From NCBI GenBank assembly GCA_030141605.1, contig JAQGDQ010000959.1, positions 1 to 64,000 on the forward strand: DNA of 64,000 bases, given 5' to 3'. The stretch is from Tubiluchus corallicola (lineage: Eukaryota > Priapulida > Priapulimorpha > Priapulimorphida > Tubiluchidae). A program made the position numbers and the translations under genes. The notes beneath the pieces are model-generated. The model was not told the origin of the DNA, made no database searches, and worked only from the letters and a program-made list of their open reading frames with translations. Numbering within the stretch: the stretch's first letter is position 1; each line of letters opens with the position of its first letter. Positions 47,184 through 57,541 of this stretch are shown in pieces.

Positions 47184-48101
47184 TATGTGTCTGCATAAGG
47201 CATACGGGAAATAAAGCAGTACCACTAGACAAGCTTTTTCTATTAAACAGCTTTGAGTATCACAAGAATATAGAGTTAATGTCAAGAATTGTTTAAAGTT
47301 AAAGAGCTCTATAATAGTCTATAATGCTTCCTCTTTTGCTAATAAATGTCTGCATAATTGTCGCACAACATAACCTAAAAACTTGGTTACAACAACTACG
47401 TCACCTCCTAGTAAAATTTAATTGTTGACATATAGAAAGGTACATACTGTCAGAGTGCCAGTACGTGTAATTCTTATTTTTTACTAAACCTATTTAGCTG
47501 TATGAAAGAACAGGAGGCCCTACCTGTCCTACTCCGTGATTACAATTACAGTATTCAATATTTAAGTAAAACTATTGCTGTAAAAGGATATTGGAGAAAA
47601 TAAATTATTTGTCTATTAAATTAAATTAAATTAATTGTCTGTCTACGTAACTTGTAAGCGTCCTTGTTCAAAAATGACACAAAATCACGACTACCTCATA
47701 AGCAGACTGAGCATTTTGTAGCAGAGGTCAAAAATATGACGTGGAATTGAACCCAGAACCAAGATGAATTAAAATTAAGTATTCACATCCACTATACGTA
47801 AAACTAGGTGAGCAAGTGCACGTTTTGAGGAACAGTATTAAACGTGCTTATCGTTTCCAAGTTTTTATAATGCACTCTTAGTTTATCTCTATGGACCGGC
47901 AAAATCCTTGACATTCTTTGAATTTTTCTGTGACTGTAAGTTCTATAAACAAAAGTATGTTTTGAAAACAGGAAACGTCTTACTAAAATAATGAACAAGA
48001 TACACAGACCTACGCAGATTCTGCAAACTAACTGAAAGTTTGAGCTTGAAAGCTGCAGTCAGTGTTCTTGTTTTTTCTGTTTTTTTTTTGCTGCGTAGTA
48101 C
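47184..48101. other. Intergenic sequence without recognised content
   Basis: A short (TTAAA)n run at about 47615-47632 could be the tail of an old retroelement, but no coding part is seen. Confidence 0.45.
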
Positions 48102-48278
48102 TTCTCATGCAGCTATGCAGTCCTCGTGCAGCCATGCAGTCCTCGTGCAGCCATGCAATCCTCGTGCAGCTACGCAGTCCTCGTGCAGCCATACAGTCCT
48201 CGTGCAGCTATGCAGTCCTCGTGCAGCCATACAGTCCTCGTGCAGCCATGCAGTCCTCATGCAGCTATGCAGTCCTCG
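48102..48278. repeat. 19-bp minisatellite, about nine units
   Basis: The unit is CAGTCCTCGTGCAGCCATG. Because 19 is not a multiple of three and the unit has no stop on plus, all three plus frames stay open. This is not a gene. Confidence 0.97.
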
Positions 48279-48539
48279 GGTCCTTCAGCCATAAAGTTAG
48301 GATTCTGTTATGATGATGATGATGCTTAACCTTACCACGTTGACATTCCTAAAGTGCCACATTTGGTATCAATTCTAGTCTGTCAACATTCTTCAAAAAA
48401 TAACAATAATAAGGCTAATCGTTGACTGAGATGAGGTTCAACATGTTGAGGGTTTATTACTAACACATGACAGAGCAAATGCTAGAGAATGTATGTCGTG
48501 TTTGTAGGCTTTTATAATTGGCTCTCAAACAGGAGAAAT

Positions 48540-49140
48540 TTAAAGGAAAACGGGACGATTTTTCATATCCTAGCCCATTTTGAGACCTATAATAATGCCA
48601 ATGTATTGGCATTGTGTTGGCATAATGCCATAATTAAATGCATGTCAAAAATATAATTAACAACAGGCGACGAGCCCAACTATTGATGGCATCACAAATG
48701 AACATAATTTTCAACAGTGCAGACATTCCACAAGTGTTTTGCACGTATCTGTTTAGCGAAAATTGAAGAACAGCGTTGCTGTACAATATTCAGTGTGATA
48801 ATCAAAAACTCGGCAAATTTTAAGTTTAAAATTCAAATTTCTAGTTTTCCACTGTGTTCACGCATGAGCTGTTAAAAGTGTGCACTACGTCACAACTGAA
48901 CACATCCGAACTGAGAGGTACAGGCCTGTTTTCTGTGCAACAAGTTTCTGAAATGCAAACGCTATAGTGTCCATTTAACTAGCAAATGGCGAAATGCACG
49001 TAACTGGACAACTAGCTGCGAAATAAAGTTTCTGTGGTAATAATTCTTTGTCATTTTTGAAAAAATAGTACGTTCAATTTCAATATTTTGTAGATTAAAT
49101 TGTTTTGAACTAAGCTTAAGATCTTCCGGCTTTCCTTTAA
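48540..49140. mobile_element. TTAA MITE family B, copy 2
   Basis: 601 bp from TTAAAGGAAAACGGGACGAT to GATCTTCCGGCTTTCCTTTAA. Its ends resemble family A, but the inside matches 2085-2613. It lies immediately upstream of the first visible FHL exon. Confidence 0.85.
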
Positions 49141-49239
49141 GTTTTTGAATTGTGTGAAAGTCCTTGAACACCGGTCTATATGGTTGAAATGATGTAGCAC
49201 AATACTTTATCAATAAAACCACACGTGTTTCCATTTCAG

Positions 49240-49467
49240 GTAAAATTTGAACCGAGTCACAACTGTATAGGCCTCTCGATCTGGTGAAATTTACAGCAAG
49301 GCTCACTTTGACCAGAGGCCACCATGAACTGTGCAGACTGCAAAAAGTCATTGGCAGGACAACAGTACGTGGAAGTGCAGGCCGAGAAATACTGCCTAAA
49401 ATGTCATGAAAAGAACTTTGCTAATGTGTGTGCCGAGTGCAAGAAAAAGATTGTGGTGGGGCAGAAA
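49240..49467 (+). CDS. FHL: FHL exon 1 (5' UTR end, start codon, half LIM)
   Basis: The first recognisable exon, probably beginning after TTTCAG at 49239, so at least one 5' UTR exon should lie upstream. ATG at 49324 has a good context (GCCACCATG). The 48 codons hold the half LIM finger and the first cysteine pair of LIM 1 (CAEC). Donor GTAAGT at 49468, phase 0. Confidence 0.9.
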
Positions 49468-52400
49468 GTAAGTTACATTTATAGTTAATGCGTCCAGCAA
49501 TGTTGTAGACAGTTATTGTCTCAATTTACGTCTTATTCACCTCCCTGCTTCCTCCATTATATCCATGAGGCTGCAGTTTCAGCAATGGACAAGATTGGAC
49601 CCATGTATAATGTTCATTCATTCAAACTTCATTTACAAACAACAAAATCGCACGACTTAGCTGATATTTTCATCCAAGCGGGGTGCTGTACACATCTGTT
49701 CAGAAAGGAAGCTTGAAAACCATTTTACTGGTAGAAAGTTAAGATACTACTTGGGCGGCTTTACCCAATGTCAAGCATGTTTTAGGAAAAAAATTGGAGA
49801 TCCATCCACCAGGAATGATCCTCCACAAGACATCACCAGGGACGATCCTCCACAAGACATCACCAGGGACGATCCTCCACAAGACATCACCAGGGATGAT
49901 CCTCCACAAGACATCACCAGGGATGATCCTCCACAAGACATCACCAGGGATGATCCTCCACAAGACATCACCAGGGATGATCCTCCTCAAGACATCACCA
50001 GGGACTATCCTCCACAAGACATCACCAGGGACGATCCTCCACAAGACATCACCAGGGATGATTCTCCACAAGACATCACCAGGGATGATCCTCCACAAGA
50101 CATCACCAGGGATGATCCTCCACAAGACATCACCAGGGATGATCCTCCACAAGACATCACCAGGGATGATCCTCCTCAAGACATCACCAGGGACTATCCT
50201 CCACAAGACATCACCAGGGACGATCCTCCACAAGACATCACCAGGGACGATCCTCCACAAGACATCACCAGGGATGATTCTCCACAAGACATCACCAGGA
50301 ATGATCCTCCACAAGACATCACCAGGGATGATCCGCCACAAGACATCACCAGGGACGATCCTCCACAAGACATCACCAGGAATGATCCTCCACAAGACAT
50401 CACCAGGGACGATCCTCCACAAGACATCACCAGGGACGATCCTCCACAAGACATCACCAGGGATGATCCTCCACAAGACATCACCAGGGACGATCCTCCA
50501 CAAGACATCACCAGGGACGATCCTCCACAAGACACCACCAGGGACGATCCTCCACAAGACATCACCAGGGACGATCCTCCACAAGACACCACCAGGGATG
50601 ATCCTCCACAAGACATCACCAGGGACGATCCTCCACAAGACATCACCAGGGATGATCCTCCACAAGACACCACCAGGGATGATCCTCCACAAGACATCAC
50701 CAGGGATGATCCTCCACAAGACATCACCAGGGATGATCCTCCTCAAGACATCACCAGGGACGATCCTCCTCAAGACATCACCAGGGACGATCCTCCACAA
50801 GACATCACCAGGGACGATCCTCCACAAGACATATCGTCTTTTTTTGCTAATTCTTGGTCACTTGGCAGATAGTTCTGCTGGTTTTCCAAAAAACAATGAT
50901 TGATTAAGAACTTGTTGCAAAGGAAGAAATGTAAAGAATAACCTTTCCAATTCCTAATGTCGTTCAATGACAATTACATTAATGTTTAATATCTCACAAT
51001 AAATACTCCTCATTAAATGTGCAAAAGATGACAAGATTCAAAAAAATTTTGCTGCTTTCAGGATTTGTCTTATGGAGATGAACACTATCACGAGGAATGT
51101 TTCGCATGCATGATCTGTAACATCTCGTTAGCAGACACAGAGTTTGAAGTAAAAGATAAGAACCGGTACTGTACTAACTGCTACGTAGAGAAGTTGGGAA
51201 AAGAAAACACATGTCCGGGCTGCAAACAAGTCTTACGTACTGGTAAGTAATTGCCACGTGATAAAATTGCTAAGTCCTCATTGACAAGCAACATTCATTT
51301 TTAATAGAATTAGAAGTAGGTAAACCTTCAACTCTGCAATATCGGACCAATCTTCAATCGCTAATTCCAAAAGCTTAAAACAGCTAAACTGGAATAGTGG
51401 GTGAAGTCAACATGCCCGTGTGTTTATCAAAAAATGTCCACTGAACATAAAAAAAAAACAAAGTACTGGATGAGGTCTTCAATGTGCTTATAAAAATATC
51501 TGTAAATTTTACAATCTTCACAAGTGAGTAGGCGGCTTCGTGACTGCTGATGGCATCAAGAATCACTTGCCAGAATGTAACAGGGAAGCCAGTGTTGGAA
51601 GTCTGTTCCAAATCCTGACTCTTCAATGGTAAGCGGAGTTTGTGTAAGAGAGGACACTGCACGGGATTTGGACATATTTGTACTGGTAACTTGAACAGCA
51701 AAGGTTCTCTGGTCACCACATTGAATTTCATAAAACTTTGCGACTCAGCCGTGCAACCATCTGTTCTATAGAGTCTCATTTCTGTTGCTGAAGCAGTGAC
51801 ATCACAATCCCGTCCTCTCGTCAATGTTCACTTTTAACGAAATGAGTTGCTTGTCGTTTCATTTTCTCAAAGTTGATAGTGTTATGTTGTGTACAAGAAG
51901 CCCATGCACAACAAGCATATTCCAGCCTTGGTCTAACTGAGATGAAATAACTATTCTGCTTTACTTCCTCCAAACAATTAGAAACAATAAGCGCAAGGTG
52001 TTATTGCTTTTAGATCGAATTTTATCGCAGTGGTCACTCCAGTTGAGATTTCGATCTCGTATAACCCCAAGATTTTGATGTTAGTTAACGTATGTTATTG
52101 GCACATCTGCAATTGTGTACTGGGAGCCTAATTTCTTTTTATTGGTAATATTTAGAATGCAACACATAGATGGGTTGAACTGCTTAAACCAGTCCTTGAC
52201 AACGGATGGAGTTTCTTTAAATCATTTTGCAAATGAATATGGTCTTCCGTACATGTTATCTTGCGGTAGAAAATGCTATTGTTAGAAAAAAATCTGTTAA
52301 GATGATATGTTTTTGCTCATGTTGTTGATATACAGAAGGAATAAAACTGGAACCAGGACTGAGCCCTGGGGCACTCCTGATGATACTGATGACCAAGCGG

Positions 52401-55400
52401 ACTTAGTTCCATTGACAGACTAACATATTAGTAATGGATTGTAACATAGAAATGCTGACAGGTTTCTGGCAAAAAATCTGAGATTACTATTATTATTATT
52501 ATTTGTTATTATTATTATACGTTATATGTACAACAGTCTGCAGTGCATTAATGAAGCCAGCCAGAGCAAGAACCTGCTAAAATCTAGAGTCGTGAGCTCT
52601 TAAAGCTTTAAACTTCTGTCACTTTAAATTTCTATTAATTAGAATACCCACTATACAATATTGTATAGTGTATCTATCTCATTATCATCCACATACTCCA
52701 ATCTGTAGAAGAATAATCTTGTACGCTTCTCGTGTCTCCATCTGTTGTAGGAGAGAAGAAACTAGAATACGGAGGCGACCGATGGCATGAAACGTGTTTC
52801 GTTTGCAACATATGCAAGAAACCAATCGGAACGGCATCGTTCTTCAAAAAAGAGGACAAAATCGTTTGCGAAGTCTGCCACGTAGAGAAATTTGCAAAAA
52901 ATTGTGCAAAGTGCAATTCGGTAAGAATTTTTCCTTGTTAAATGGCAAAAAATGAGATTGCGAATTCATTTGCAATAGTATTATTGCTGTATAAAAGCGA
53001 TTCTGCATTTTTTTGCAGCCAATAACTGGCTCGGGTGTTACGTTTGAGGACCAGGCATACCATCGGGACTGCTTTTTGTGCGAAGGCTGCAAGGGCCAAT
53101 TGGCTGGTGTCAGCTTCACAAAAGAACAAGGCAAACCATACTGCCAAGACTGCTATGCTAAGAACTTTGCAAAGAAATGTGCAAGTTGCAGAAAAGTAAT
53201 ATCAGGTGAGAACTGACTTTATGATCTACTTTTAAGAACAGATTTGTTCAAAAGGTTTTCAAGTATTACAAGGCAAACATTTGCATGATACCAGAATATT
53301 TGCAGATATTTTTTGTACAGTTGAAACCGTGAATCTCATGCTGTTGATGTCTGTAAATCTTGCAATTGTGACAGTTTTTTCATATTTTTTAGCAAAAGGA
53401 ACAGCAAGCGGTAAGAAAATCAAGTCAAATATGGGAGCTCTTTCCAAACCTTACCTATCCATCCAGTTGTGCCTTTTTCCAAAAACACTGCACCTTGTCT
53501 GGCTTTCTCTTGTGAAGACAAACTAGCACTTATCTTAAAACTTGAAAAAACTTAGTATTATCATATTTAATTATACATTTAATGACACCTGAATGTGTTA
53601 ACTTTAATTTGCTAATGATAATTGATACAAAAAATATTTCAAAGCCGAAGGAGGTGCTGATGACGGTAAGTTATACCACCAAAACTTCGCATGTGCCATT
53701 TCACAAAGCTTGCTAGACATTTAAAAAAATGCATCAGCCAGACATTATAGAAACGAGTTCCACAAATATATGCTGCTGCTAGCAGATGATGTGTGGTAAA
53801 TCAGTTTATTGGCTGCTAGGCATGAACTAAAATGTAGATGATACAGCACGGAAACGCTGAAGCACTTGGATGAGCAAGATCACGTGATTCAGTGTTCGAT
53901 TCTAGAAGAGAAATCTGCTGTGTCCAAGGGTAGAGCTTTATTAGCTTGACGTAAGCTCCTCAGGTAACCTTTGTAAGTTCAGCTGACTTTGATAAGGTAT
54001 TTACTAATCGTGTCGGTTTAAATGCGAAAAACAGGAAGATGTAAACGTGAAATGTGCTCATTACATCTTTCATAATTTTTAGTTCTTTCCAACAGGTATG
54101 GTGCTTAGCATCCCAAGAGTTGATTTTACCACAAAATCGTCTGCCGGCATGTTGCTTGGAAAGCGTGTTAAGGCTGTTATGCACAAAAATAAAATTTTAC
54201 CAGTTTAATTTCTAAGTTAGCTCATCTTCAATTAATTGAGCACTAGTATATCTTGTTTGCATTTGCAAAAACTGAAAACATGGTTCAGTAAATAGCTCTT
54301 AGCAATAGACACTATGTTGCATCATTTTTCAATGACAGTAGACAAATGCGTAGTGCATGTTTTTAAGACGTTTCTTTATGACTTGAATTGCTAGCTGTAC
54401 ATCACAAAGAATGCACCAGTCATGACTTGAGTTGCTAGCTGTACATCACAAAGAATGCACCAGTCATGACTTGAGTTCCTAGCTGTACATCATAAAGAAT
54501 GCACCAGTCATGACTTGAGTTGCTAGCTGTAAAGCACAAAGTATGCACCAGTCATAACTTGAATTGCTAGCCGTACATCACAAAGAATGCACCAGTCATG
54601 GCTTGAGGTGCTAGCTGTAAAGCAGAAAGAATGCACCCAGTCATGGCTTGAGGTGCTAGCTGTAAAGCAGAAAGAATGCACCCAGTCATGACTTGAGTTG
54701 CTAGCTGTAAAGCAGAAAGAATGCACCAGTCATGACTTGAGTTGCTAGCTGTACATCACAAAGAATGCACCAGTCATGACTCGAGTTGCTATTTGTACAT
54801 CACAAAGAATGCACCAGTCATGACTCGAGTTGCTAGCTGTACATCATGCAGAATGCACCAGTCATGACTCGAGTTGCTAGCTGTACATCACAAAGAATGC
54901 ACCAGTCATGACTCGAGTTGCTAGCTGTACATCACAAAGAATGCACCAGTCGTGACTTGAGTTGCTAGCGGTACATCACAAAGTATGCACCAGTCATCTT
55001 CACAACTCTAAGGTTAAGGAACTGTTGCAGTTCGAGCTAGCAAATTTTTTACGTGGAATTTTTTCTAATTTTATTTTTCAAAAAAAAGGATTATTCAGAG
55101 AATCTAACAAATTCTGCAACTACAAATGAATACAGGAATTGTACAGTTAACCAAATTTTCACTTTTAGTACATCCATTATAAAGCAATAATTACGTCATA
55201 TTCATCTAAATAATTATTTCATTGCATCAGTAAGGTTAAAAGTGGACTTACTTTATTATATTTCTGAAAAATGTACATAAAAACCGAACATTAAATTGGT
55301 TTTTTTCTGCATTCAGTTGAAGTGAGTGAAAAAAATCAGCTGTTATTAAGCAGATAAATACATTTACTAAAATCAAATAGTTTTGCTTAAAATGTTGTGC

Positions 55401-55634
55401 CACATTTCTTGAAAAAATTGACAAATAACTAGCTAGAAAAGCTGACTCTCAACTTATTTTTGATACTTATAGTTCAACATGATTATTTCAGGTCCCGGGG
55501 GTCAGAAGTACGTGACGTTTGAAGACAGAGCCTGGCATAATGACTGCTTCAACTGCACTAAGTGTAAATCATCATTAGTGGGCAAAGGTTTCCATACAGA
55601 AGGGTTGAGAGTGTTGTGCCCAAAATGTGCCTAG
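49324..55634 (+). CDS. FHL: Four-and-a-half LIM domain protein (FHL family)
   Basis: FHL proteins are scaffold and co-activator proteins made only of zinc-binding LIM domains. They act at focal contacts, in muscle and in the nucleus. Coding exons are 49324-49467, 51062-51242, 52751-52920, 53019-53205 and 55492-55634, giving 274 residues. Vertebrate FHL1 and FHL2 have 280 and 279. Phases fit at every junction (0, 1, 0, 1). In order there is an N-terminal half LIM (CADC...CLKC), then four full LIM domains, each C-x2-C ... W/YH-x2-CF-x-C-x2-C ... C-x2-C ... C-x2-C. Typical FHL phrases are present, such as HVEKFAKNCAKCN and FEDQAYHRDCF. The ending CPKCA matches the family. Two in-frame microexons in the last intron could add 13 residues. 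The vertebrate orthologue number cannot be assigned. Confidence 0.95.
49468..51061 (+). other. FHL: FHL intron 1
   Basis: A 1.6-kb intron, two thirds of it taken up by the 27-bp array. No extra exon is supported. Confidence 0.8.
49808..50832. repeat. 27-bp minisatellite in FHL intron 1, about 38 units
   Basis: The unit is GATCCTCCACAAGACATCAC followed by CAGGGAC. At 27 bases it keeps frame, so several long frames exist: DPPQDITRD (plus, 49751-50872), ILHKTSPGT (plus, 49794-50903) and LWRIVPGDV (minus, 50827-49739). A seven-unit block is duplicated: the CCTCCTCAAG..GACTATCC pair recurs 189 bases on. Open frames in several phases on both strands argue for a repeat artefact. Confidence 0.97.
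51062..51242 (+). CDS. FHL: FHL exon 2 (LIM 1, start of LIM 2)
   Basis: Starts in phase 0 after TTTCAG and ends in phase 1 before GTAAGT. It reads HYHEECFACMICNISLAD..., RYCTNCYVEKLG, and then the CPGC pair that opens LIM 2. Confidence 0.95.
51370..52425 (-). mobile_element. Decayed LINE (reverse transcriptase 3' half) in FHL intron 2
   Basis: Read on minus from 52425: the palm motif SSGVPQGSVL followed by FLLYIN, then DWFKQFNPS, KKKLGSQYTI, LGVIRDRNLNWSDHCDKI and the remains of VRPRLEYACCAW. This is the normal order in jockey/CR1-type proteins. There are many stops and frame breaks, and the catalytic ADD box is lost. A 146-codon frame at 51824-51384 lies over its 3' part in the wrong phase. 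Confidence 0.85.
52426..52750. other. FHL intron 2, remainder
   Basis: Contains short (TTA)n runs at about 52487-52520. No other feature. Confidence 0.5.
52751..52920 (+). CDS. FHL: FHL exon 3 (LIM 2, start of LIM 3)
   Basis: Starts in phase 1 after TGTTGTAG and ends in phase 0 before GTAAGA. It contains RWHETCFVCNICKKPIGT, IVCEVCHVEKFAKNC and the next CAKC pair. Confidence 0.95.
53019..53205 (+). CDS. FHL: FHL exon 4 (LIM 3, start of LIM 4)
   Basis: Starts in phase 0 after TTTTGCAG and ends in phase 1 before GTGAGA. It contains AYHRDCFLCEGCKGQLAG, YCQDCYAKNFAKKC and the CASC pair opening LIM 4, ending KVISG across the split codon. Confidence 0.95.
53393..53410 (+). CDS. FHL: Candidate FHL microexon 1 (18 nt)
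   Basis: Eighteen bases between a pyrimidine-rich tract ending TTTTTTAG (53392) and a GTAAGA donor (53411). In the required phase 1 it is stop-free and adds six residues, AKGTAS, then G. It would lengthen the glycine-rich loop between the first two cysteines of LIM 4 and its next ligand, where vertebrate FHL1 has FGKGSSV. Splicing is inferred, not shown. Confidence 0.5.
53645..53665 (+). CDS. FHL: Candidate FHL microexon 2 (21 nt)
   Basis: Twenty-one bases after TATTTCAAAG (53644) and before a consensus GTAAGT (53666). In phase 1 it adds seven residues, AEGGADD, with no stop. It keeps frame with exon 4, with microexon 1 and with the last exon, so all four splice combinations would be in frame. 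Confidence 0.5.
53666..54377. other. FHL last intron, left part
   Basis: Between microexon 2 and the 44-bp array. Nothing recognised. Confidence 0.5.
54378..54996. repeat. 44-bp minisatellite in the last FHL intron, about 14 units
   Basis: The unit begins ATGACTTGAGTTGCTAGCTG and continues TACATCACAAAGAATGCACC and AGTC. Two variant types, TACATCACAAAG and TAAAGCAGAAAG, occur. It ends 495 bases before the last coding exon. Confidence 0.97.
55492..55634 (+). CDS. FHL: FHL last coding exon (LIM 4, stop)
   Basis: Starts in phase 1 after TTATTTCAG. It reads GPGGQKYVTFEDRAWHNDCF, NCTKCKSSL and LCPKCA, with stop TAG at 55632-55634. Confidence 0.95.
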
Positions 55635-56880
55635 AAGGAAATTCATATATGTATATGTATGCATACATAAAATTGTTGACGTGCAACGTAGGCTGATATT
55701 ACTACAATTCTATCATGTCGACTTCGCAGCTTTGCTGCATGAACGAACTTTTCAGTCACCGACTTCGTTTTTACGTGTTGGCACGTTTCACGACGTACTG
55801 TTCTCACTCTAAATTGTAAAACTTTTTGGTTGTACACAAGTTTTATGTGAAAAATAGCAACATTTATTGAAAAAAATATAGGCACATTGTTTTGTGTGTG
55901 TGTGTGTGTGTATTATTCCATATGGTAGCTATGCATGTTACATTACACGTATAACAGACGGATTAGTAATGGGAAACTGTAATACCTTAATCTAGGCAGT
56001 AACATGAACAGCTAATTACAAAATGACACAAATTGTCAAAGCATAAAAATGTGTATGAAAAATTTGATGCTGCAGTGCACCATGCTGCTGCTCACACAAG
56101 CTATATTTTAAATGTTTTTATAAAAAAACATCATACTGACTATGCATTACTACTGCTGTTATATTACTGTAGGTCTGAAACATTAGTTCTAACAAATGTT
56201 GGGTGAGGGCGCATAGCACTCGCATACGCTACATAGTATGCACTATTTGTTACATCAAAACGAATAGCAAGTTAAGTCATACAATGTGTAAATATTTAAC
56301 ATTGACACATACTGTGCAGTCTGCACATGCTGATTAACACTAGTTCATCATCTAGTCCACAAATGGCAACATTTCTTATCTGTTGACTATTTAGAATAGC
56401 TTAGTGCAGTACAACACGTTTCAAGCTAAGAGCAGTGAATAATAATTATATAAATCTGCTCACTTTTGGCAGTAATAAAGATTTTTTATTTGTATAAATT
56501 GTACAAAATTCAAATATGTTGCTACTACATACATTTTTTGCAAGTCTTGCCTAGAACAACAGTAAAATAGCATAGTTCACACATGTATTCTTAGTCTTCT
56601 CATCAATACTTAGACTATATTGTGTCGTGAGTATAATTATATTAATCCAATTGCTGTACATTGCACTTATTTTTTGTCAATTGGGTTTTTTGAGATCGAT
56701 ATTGCATATTGAGAGGTGTTGAGTACGAGTCTCAACTTGGTTTTATTAGTGTCATGCGCATTTCTAACCATTTTATGTTGAAACTATGCTAGTTTTGACA
56801 TTGTTTTGTTTTTAGAGATGTTTACTGTTATAGAGTCTGAGATTTTTGTTGCAAGATATGTTGTATTCCTTTGAAATAAA
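55635..56880 (+). other. FHL: FHL 3' UTR (predicted)
   Basis: About 1.25 kb between the stop and AATAAA at 56875-56880. A (TG)n run lies at 55893-55911. A second AATAAA is at 56947-56952. Confidence 0.55.
56875..56880 (+). terminator. Candidate FHL polyadenylation signal
   Basis: AATAAA followed by TATG. It lies 285 bases before the opposing RABL3 signal. Confidence 0.5.
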
Positions 56881-57160
56881 TATGTAACTCAAATTATTTG
56901 CAATGAACATCATTTCTCAATCTGAACCTAGAATTAGACGTTTGTAAAATAAAATTTGTTAAGCTGCAAGCGTGGCACAATGGTCCGACCAAAAGCATAA
57001 CTATTTGTGTTACGGAGAGTGCTCGTATTTCAATACAGCCCTGGTTTGCTCCCTGACATTTGAGATTCAAAACTGTAGGTGGAGCCACACTTGTAACTTC
57101 ACCAAAATGTTAAATGGCTTGTTCGGGCAAAAACTAGTAAAAAATATAGATTTCCAGCAA

Positions 57161-57166
57161 TTTATT
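57161..57166 (-). terminator. Candidate RABL3 polyadenylation signal
   Basis: TTTATT on plus is AATAAA on minus, about 245 bases after the RABL3 stop. This gives convergent transcripts close together. Confidence 0.5.
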
Positions 57167-57409
57167 GCAAAAATACAATCCTACAAACTCCTAGATTACA
57201 AACTTCTTCATTGAACATGGGAGTGGAGTAGCAAGAGACTGAGGCAATCCATCTTAATTTGAGCAACTGCTCTCAGGTATTTATACTCCCCTTTTTTTGA
57301 AGCTCAGGATGAAAATTGCAAAAAAAATGACGTGAAATTTGTTAAACATCACCTTCTCAGTTAACAAGAAAAACAGAAACAACACAAATTTATAAAAACT
57401 TGTAGAATA

Positions 57410-57541
57410 CTAGTCGGCATGTAAGACTTTGTGTCTGCTTGCTGGTGAATATGGCTTCTGTTGTTGTGGCGACTTTCTATCAAACTGCAAAGTAGCCTTG
57501 GTCAGTGATACCGGCTTGCTGTAGTAATGTCGCTGTATAAC
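57410..57541 (-). CDS. RABL3: RABL3 last exon
   Basis: Forty-three codons and [23 protein letters not shown], a Gln/Pro/Ser-rich stretch, then RHKVLHAD. It is longer and more polar than the vertebrate tail, which explains the extra length. Confidence 0.93.
   Translation of the reverse strand, partial: VIQRHYYSKPVSLTKATLQFDRKSPQQQKPYSPASRHKVLHAD

Noticed and set aside
48040-48329. Three overlapping Cys/Ser/Gln-rich plus frames
   Set aside because: Produced by a 19-bp stop-free tandem unit.
49739-50903. Four long overlapping frames of up to 373 codons in FHL intron 1
   Set aside because: Several phases on both strands are open over the same 27-bp array, which one gene cannot explain.
51384-51824. 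146-codon minus-strand frame in FHL intron 2
   Set aside because: It overlies the 3' part of a decayed LINE in a different phase from the reverse transcriptase remains.
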